This document shows positions 6,907 to 10,791 of a DNA stretch of 10,791 nt, piece after piece. Numbering within the stretch: the first letter of the stretch is position 1; each line of letters begins with the position of its first letter. This DNA is from JAAOYC01 sp036481345 (GTDB lineage: Archaea; Nanobdellota; Nanobdellia; Woesearchaeales; WJKL01). Location: positions 1-10,791 of the forward strand of contig JAZGHU010000066.1 in assembly GCA_036481345.1 (NCBI GenBank), given 5' to 3'. The translations under genes and the position numbers were made by a program. The notes below the pieces were generated by a model. It searched no databases. It was not told the origin of the DNA and worked only from the letters and a program-made list of their open reading frames with translations.

Positions 6907-6932
6907 AAAAACTCACCCAACTTGCTTTGATC
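6903..6932 (-). other. Out-of-frame PIP-box coding sequence at the end of the unknown gene
   Basis: Read in the frame one base from the annotated one, these 30 bases encode DQSKLGEFF and a TGA stop, the same PCNA-binding tail and stop position that end PolB at 8122-8151. The two copies agree at 26 of 30 bases. The differences (AAA/AAG, TTA/TTG, TTC/TTT, TAA/TGA) are all silent in this frame. In this frame the TGA overlaps the TTG start of the CYTH gene as TTGA, a normal operon junction. In the annotated frame the gene instead ends GSKQVG. A single-base shift between 6933 and about 6951 would join the two frames. Confidence 0.75.
6912..6918 (-). promoter_or_regulatory. Ribosome binding site of the CYTH gene
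   Basis: GGGTGAG on the minus strand is five bases upstream of the TTG at 6906 and supports that non-ATG start. It includes the TGA stop of the annotated upstream frame and the Gly-Glu codons of the PIP-box frame. Confidence 0.7.
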
Positions 6933-8118
6933 CTTCCTTTCCATTAAAATTCACCCCTTCCCATTTAACAGGATCTCTTGAATAATGTGCTAACCAATTA
7001 TCTACTTCTCCTCTAAATTGTTTTTTATTTAAGTTTAAATTTAAAATCTTAGTCATAAGTTCTCTTTCTTTTTTATAAGGTGCTTTGCCTTCTTCAATAA
7101 GTTCTCTTACTCTTAATCCCCCTATTTCAGAATAATCTTCCCTACTGATCCTATACAAAGGAGGCATTCCAAACTCAGGATCACATACATCCCAAGCACC
7201 TGTACGGTAATTATATCCACCCCAATCCTTTCTATTTAAGATAGTCATATACATTATAATATCTGGGGTTGCTGGATCAGAACTAATTTCCATAGCCCTT
7301 CTTGTTAATCTTGGATAATCATTCCAAAAAACAAGTCCGGTTCTTACTTCCCATCCTTTTCTAGGATAAGTACTTCTGATCTCATAAGCTGCTTGAGCCA
7401 TAGCTGAAACAGTTGCATCTAAAGATTCATCAGTGTATTTTCTTTCAAAAAAATAATTTTTAATTCCTGTAGCAACAACAGCAACAACATGTTCTAATTC
7501 TTCTATATTAAATTCTGCACGCTCATATCTATCAGTTAGATGCTTATCAATAGCTTTTATTGAATCCAGCATTATTTTTTTATGATGATCCAAGCATTTT
7601 CTTAGTTCTTGACTAAAACCTTTTCTTCTTTTTAATCTATAAAGTTGTACTCCCAGCATATATTGTAATTTTTCATGATCTTCAGAAGAATCAGTCCATA
7701 AATCATAAACTTCCTGGGGCATTTCTTTATTAACCAACCAATTATCCATTACTCCACAGGCTCTTTTTTCTAGATCACCTAATAAATGAAAATCTCCTCT
7801 AAAAGGTGCAATATAAGCATGCCTTGCTCTTCTATCCCTCATTGCTTCTTTAGGGTATTCTTTATCTTTCTTAGATAAATATCTCAAATTTCCTACTTTC
7901 AATTTATCATGAAGAACTCCAAATCCATGATATCTTTTTCTTCCTACCCAAGAAAGAGCTCTTCTGACTATTTTTTCTAAACTGTCTCCTAATTCAACAA
8001 AGTCTAATACTTTAACACAAGAACCAAAAGGAGGAAATAAACTAGAATTTACTTTTTTTTCAACAGCAATAGGATAACCTTGAAGAAAAAAACCAATTTT
8101 TTCAATTTCTTCATTCAT
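6913..8118 (-). CDS. Protein of unknown function encoded directly after polB (401 aa)
   Basis: The family was not recognised. The protein is soluble, with no membrane segment or signal peptide, and has mixed charge with many aromatic residues. Around residues 65-110 there is a basic stretch (RRALSWVGRKRYHGFG, RDRRARHAYIAPFRGD) that could touch nucleic acid or phosphate. The centre is helical (KCLDHHKKIMLDSIKAIDKHL, then EELEHVVAVVATGIKNYFF). A later part has WNDYPRLTRR and NRKDWGGYNYRTGAWDVCDPEFG. It starts three bases after the polB stop, so the two are co-transcribed. The annotated frame ends GSKQVG, but the adjacent frame carries a PIP box ending at 6903, so the true C-terminus may be a PCNA-binding tail and the present end a frameshift product. 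Link to polB and the PIP box point to a replication or repair accessory role; this is inference. Confidence 0.8.
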   Translation of the reverse strand: MNEEIEKIGFFLQGYPIAVEKKVNSSLFPPFGSCVKVLDFVELGDSLEKIVRRALSWVGRKRYHGFGVLHDKLKVGNLRYLSKKDKEYPKEAMRDRRARHAYIAPFRGDFHLLGDLEKRACGVMDNWLVNKEMPQEVYDLWTDSSEDHEKLQYMLGVQLYRLKRRKGFSQELRKCLDHHKKIMLDSIKAIDKHLTDRYERAEFNIEELEHVVAVVATGIKNYFFERKYTDESLDATVSAMAQAAYEIRSTYPRKGWEVRTGLVFWNDYPRLTRRAMEISSDPATPDIIMYMTILNRKDWGGYNYRTGAWDVCDPEFGMPPLYRISREDYSEIGGLRVRELIEEGKAPYKKERELMTKILNLNLNKKQFRGEVDNWLAHYSRDPVKWEGVNFNGKEGSKQVG

Positions 8119-8121
8119 TTT

Positions 8122-8151
8122 TTAAAAGAACTCACCTAATTTGCTTTGATC
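8122..8151 (-). repeat. PIP-box coding sequence of polB, partner of the copy at 6903-6932
   Basis: This encodes the last nine residues of PolB, DQSKLGEFF, plus TAA. It fits the PCNA-interacting consensus Q-x-x-hydrophobic-x-x-F-F. The same 30-base unit, with four silent changes, lies at the end of the following gene. The GGTGAG inside it, 12 bases before the ATG at 8118, may serve as that gene's ribosome binding site. Confidence 0.85.
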
Positions 8152-10578
8152 GCCAGCAACTAATTCTTCTTTTTTGAATCCAAGGACATCAAATATTCTT
8201 TCAACAGAAGGTATTATCTGATGATCAATGTAATAATCAGCGTCATATGCTCCATCTTTGACTTCTTCAATCATTTTTGCTTTATCTCTGATTTTTCCAG
8301 CACCTTCTGTTATAATATACTTGATTATGCTTCCTGGGCCAACATCTTGTCCTTTTGATTTCATCCTTTGGGCAACAGCAACATGCGGTCCAATAGAAGT
8401 ATAAGATTCAATATCCTGCCTTAATTGGGTGTGGATAATCACTTTTTCATTTGGAATTTTCCTATCTTTCAAATCAATAATAACTTGCTTAACATATCTA
8501 ACTGCTTTTGGCAGGTCTCTTTCCTTTAATACTATCCCAAGAACCTTTTGCTGAACTTCTTTTGCAATAGGACTCCAATTTCTTCTAACTGTCTCAAATC
8601 CAGTTATCTTTACATTTCCATCTTCATCTAATAAAGCATATTTTTTCTTTGCTCCGTGTGCTCCTGCTTTTGCTGAGACAAATATTCCAGAAGGATATGT
8701 TCCTTCATATTCTAATTCCATCAATCCTGGAAGCTTTTCATTTATTTTTTCAACAAATTTCAAAGCATCTTCTTTGTTTTTTTCTCCTAAAGTCAGGAAA
8801 ATGGAATCAGTATCAGAATATACAATATCAAAATCTTTTTCTTTGGCAGCGTCTATAACTTTGTGGATATAGTGCCTTCCATAAGCTGTGACTGATTCAG
8901 CACATTCAAAACAATACCATCTTGCAGCGTAAAATCCTAAGTAACCATAAAATGAATTTGCCAGCACTTTCAAAGATTCAACTCTTGCATTTAGCATAGG
9001 ATCTTCTTTCTTTTTTAACATTTCTTTGATTCTCATCCTGTGAGTGATCAAGTTCTCTACAATTGATGGAAGAAATCCTTTTTTATTCTTGCAATACCAA
9101 AATTTCTTTTCTTCTGTTGGAGCATATTCTGCTTTATCTTTGCAGCAGCTACAATTTAATGATGATGGCCCAATATTATGAGAACCGATTATAGTTGGAT
9201 ACAGGCTTCTGAAATCAAATATTGCAATGTCTTTGTACAATCCTGGTTTGGGTTCGAAAACAAATGCTCCTTGATATCTTTTATGCATCCTTTCGCTTAA
9301 TTCTTCATGATGGGGCTTGTTAGGAGCAATCTCATTATATTCCTTAGTCTGTTTCATAATATACCATTCAACTAATTGTGAAAATGCCATCCTAGAAACT
9401 TCAAATATTGGCTGTCCAACTATCTTTACCATCTCTTCAACATTTGGAAATACTTTTTTACATAGATTATAGGTTAGCTTAGCATCTTTTAGATTATATT
9501 TGCAGAAAGTCTCTAATTCGTTTTCTTTTCCATCATCCCAAGCTATAGATAATCCGTCTATATCAACATCATCTTTTTTCTCTCCTAAAACTTCAGCAGC
9601 AACATTGTCTAAGCTGTAAGAATCAGTAGCCAAACCTTGCCTCATAATCCTTGAGATAAATCTAAATATATCTAAATGGACTAATCCAGTAATCTGAATG
9701 TTTTTTGTTGCTCCTTTTTTGAAACTAACATCAGAGTTATCAAGTCCTAAATCTAATTTAATCTTGTAATGCTTTGCTCTTGTTAAAATGTAGGGAAGGT
9801 CAAATCCATCTGAATAATATCCAGTCAAGATATCTGGCTTGTATTTTTCAAGAACTTCTTTGAATCTGTTTATTAAATCTAATTCTCCGTCAACAAATTC
9901 AATATCTTTGTTATCTGTCTTGAATCTTTTCCATGTAATTACTTTTTTGAAATCTTCTCCATAAAATGCAAGCATGATGATTGGATATTCTTCTGGAACA
10001 AATCTTTTTCCAGCAGGATTATATGTTTCAATATCAAAAGCTAGAATTTTGGGAGCTTTTATTGTGTCTGAAGATATTTGTTCAACTCTTTCTGCTTTAA
10101 AGCAAGGCACTTTTGATTTTGCTTGTATTACAGCTCCTTCAGCTTCAACTAAAGTTAAAGGTGTGATGCCTTTATCAATAAAGTATCTTCTTGTAAAATG
10201 AATATCATATTCATTAATGCTTTCAATCACATCCCATTCTTTTATTATGTCTCTTATGACTGGGACATCTGATGGGATTTGAACAAAAACTTTTACTGCA
10301 TTTTTCTTTTTTCCTAAAAATTTCTTTTTTACAACTTCTGTTTTTGTTACTTTTGCTATTCTTTCTTTGTGTTCAACAGAAATCTTTGTTATTTTGTTGC
10401 AAAAAGATTTGATTTTATCTTCATCTCTTAATAAAACATAGAAATAAGGTTCAAATGAACTGTCAATCACACAAATCTGTTCTCCTTTGGTTGTTCTTCC
10501 ATATAAATAAATTGCAGCCTTTTCTCTCTCAACCTTATATGTTATATCCAAAGGATAGAACTGTATCTTTGCCCCCAT
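8122..10578 (-). CDS. polB: Family B replicative DNA polymerase with proofreading exonuclease
   Basis: This 818-residue DNA-directed DNA polymerase extends primers during replication with 3'-5' proofreading. The N-terminal domain resembles that of Pfu polymerase, including FEPYFYVLL (43-50) and IPSDV (101-105), the region that in Pfu forms the template uracil pocket. Exonuclease motifs are FDIET (D182, E184), YYSDGFD (D257, D260) and YNLKD (Y361, D365). Polymerase motifs are DFRSLYPT (motif A, D455), KVLANSFYG (motif B, K537-G545) and YSDTDS (motif C, D589, D591), then KKKYALL (644-650). Cys pairs include 556/559, which match a known disulfide in hyperthermophilic enzymes, and a C476/C478/C479/C496 group. 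The C-terminus QSKLGEFF (811-818) is a PIP box for the sliding clamp. No intein interrupts the motifs. The ATG at 10578 has a matching TATA box. It is the first gene of a three-gene operon. Confidence 0.97.
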   Translation of the reverse strand: MGAKIQFYPLDITYKVEREKAAIYLYGRTTKGEQICVIDSSFEPYFYVLLRDEDKIKSFCNKITKISVEHKERIAKVTKTEVVKKKFLGKKKNAVKVFVQIPSDVPVIRDIIKEWDVIESINEYDIHFTRRYFIDKGITPLTLVEAEGAVIQAKSKVPCFKAERVEQISSDTIKAPKILAFDIETYNPAGKRFVPEEYPIIMLAFYGEDFKKVITWKRFKTDNKDIEFVDGELDLINRFKEVLEKYKPDILTGYYSDGFDLPYILTRAKHYKIKLDLGLDNSDVSFKKGATKNIQITGLVHLDIFRFISRIMRQGLATDSYSLDNVAAEVLGEKKDDVDIDGLSIAWDDGKENELETFCKYNLKDAKLTYNLCKKVFPNVEEMVKIVGQPIFEVSRMAFSQLVEWYIMKQTKEYNEIAPNKPHHEELSERMHKRYQGAFVFEPKPGLYKDIAIFDFRSLYPTIIGSHNIGPSSLNCSCCKDKAEYAPTEEKKFWYCKNKKGFLPSIVENLITHRMRIKEMLKKKEDPMLNARVESLKVLANSFYGYLGFYAARWYCFECAESVTAYGRHYIHKVIDAAKEKDFDIVYSDTDSIFLTLGEKNKEDALKFVEKINEKLPGLMELEYEGTYPSGIFVSAKAGAHGAKKKYALLDEDGNVKITGFETVRRNWSPIAKEVQQKVLGIVLKERDLPKAVRYVKQVIIDLKDRKIPNEKVIIHTQLRQDIESYTSIGPHVAVAQRMKSKGQDVGPGSIIKYIITEGAGKIRDKAKMIEEVKDGAYDADYYIDHQIIPSVERIFDVLGFKKEELVAGDQSKLGEFF

Positions 10579-10603
10579 AATAGCATAGATAATTAGATAT
10601 CAC

Positions 10604-10611
10604 TATATAAA
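10604..10611 (-). promoter_or_regulatory. TATA box of the polB operon
   Basis: TTTATATA on the minus strand is a near-perfect archaeal TATA box, preceded by CCTAAAA (possible TFB site). Its centre is about 29 bases upstream of the polB ATG at 10578, so transcription should begin within a few bases of the start codon, giving a leaderless or nearly leaderless message. Confidence 0.75.
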
Positions 10612-10628
10612 TTTTAGGTATATATAGA

Positions 10629-10650
10629 ATAAAAAAAGAAAAAAAGAAAT
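10629..10650 (-). terminator. T-rich terminator after the histone-fold gene
   Basis: Directly after the TAA at 10651 the minus strand runs through T-tracts broken by single C residues (for example TTTCTTTTTTTC). Archaeal RNA polymerase stops at such T-runs without needing a hairpin, and none is seen. It separates the upstream gene from the polB promoter. Confidence 0.6.
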
Positions 10651-10791
10651 TTACAAGTCTTTTGCCATAACAGTCTTTCGACCATTACCTTCTGCTCTTG
10701 CAGCAGCGTCTTTTACTAATTGTTCAACTTTAGCATTTAATGCTTCAGCTAAGTCTCCAGATACATTGTATCCTGGAATTACACTTTTGAT
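10651..10791 (-). CDS. Histone-fold DNA-binding protein (DUF1931-like), C-terminal part
   Basis: These are the last 46 codons of a gene whose start lies beyond the window. The visible part reads NVSGDLAEALNAKVEQL, a long helix, then ARAEGNGRKTVMAKDL and stop. The pattern of a long central helix followed by GRKTV and a short (D)L helix is the second half of a histone fold; GRKTV is the DNA-contacting loop in archaeal histones. The NVS-D-ALN-KVEQL and ARAE-NGRKTVMAKDL wording fits DUF1931-type histone-fold proteins better than HMf-type histones. It probably binds or compacts DNA. It is on the same strand as polB but is separated from it by a T-rich terminator and a promoter, so it is probably its own unit. 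Confidence 0.75.
   Translation of the reverse strand: MKSVIPGYNVSGDLAEALNAKVEQLVKDAAARAEGNGRKTVMAKDL

Noticed and set aside
6903..6944. A separate 13-codon ORF (ATG at 6944) that would encode the PIP box by itself
   Set aside because: It is too short to be a convincing gene, and the constraint on the PIP frame is better explained as the original end of the 401-residue protein.
8122..10578. Intein in the polymerase
   Set aside because: Motifs A, B and C are contiguous and the length is normal for a family B polymerase.
10619..10626. TATATATA as a second or divergent promoter
   Set aside because: On the minus strand it is 41-48 bases before the polB ATG, further than the leaderless pattern, and a better TATA lies closer. 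No plus-strand gene follows it.

Overview
The window looks like chromosomal DNA of an AT-rich archaeon. The signs are a family B replicative DNA polymerase of the Pfu/KOD type with a C-terminal PCNA-binding motif, the end of a histone-fold protein gene beside it, TATA boxes 25-30 bases upstream of start codons (leaderless transcription), GGTGA-type ribosome binding sites inside operons, and some TTG starts. Small genes, AT richness and tight packing would suit a DPANN lineage such as Woesearchaeota or Pacearchaeota, but that placement is inference.

Bases 1-4023 (plus strand) hold a metal-handling cluster. It starts with the 3' part of a D-2-hydroxyacid (probably D-lactate) dehydrogenase gene. 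This is chained to a 50-residue membrane peptide (466-618), a 52-residue Cys-rich peptide (590-748) and a copper P-type ATPase with YHS and HMA domains (748-3360). A ZIP-family metal transporter with its own likely promoter follows (3397-4023). The dehydrogenase, the two small proteins and the ATPase touch or overlap one another, which suggests one transcript with coupled translation.

Bases 4009-6340 (minus strand) hold a B12-binding-type radical SAM protein, a LiaF-like membrane protein with a threefold repeat that probably leads that operon, and a lone 130-residue protein of unknown function. The radical SAM gene and the ZIP gene overlap tail to tail.

Bases 6373-10578 (minus strand) form a replication-linked operon of polB, a 401-residue protein of unknown family, and a CYTH (triphosphate tunnel) protein. 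The 3' end of the 401-residue gene carries, one frame away from the annotated one, the same DQSKLGEFF-stop PCNA-binding tail that ends PolB. All four base differences between the copies are silent in that frame. The unknown protein therefore probably has, or recently had, a PIP box, and the present frame is probably the result of an indel, either a sequencing error or a real mutation. This is the most interesting point in the window.

Bases 10579-10791 hold the polB promoter, a T-rich terminator, and the last 46 codons of a histone-fold protein gene. No tRNA, rRNA, CRISPR array, insertion sequence or intein was seen. No gene-free stretch exceeds about 75 bases.
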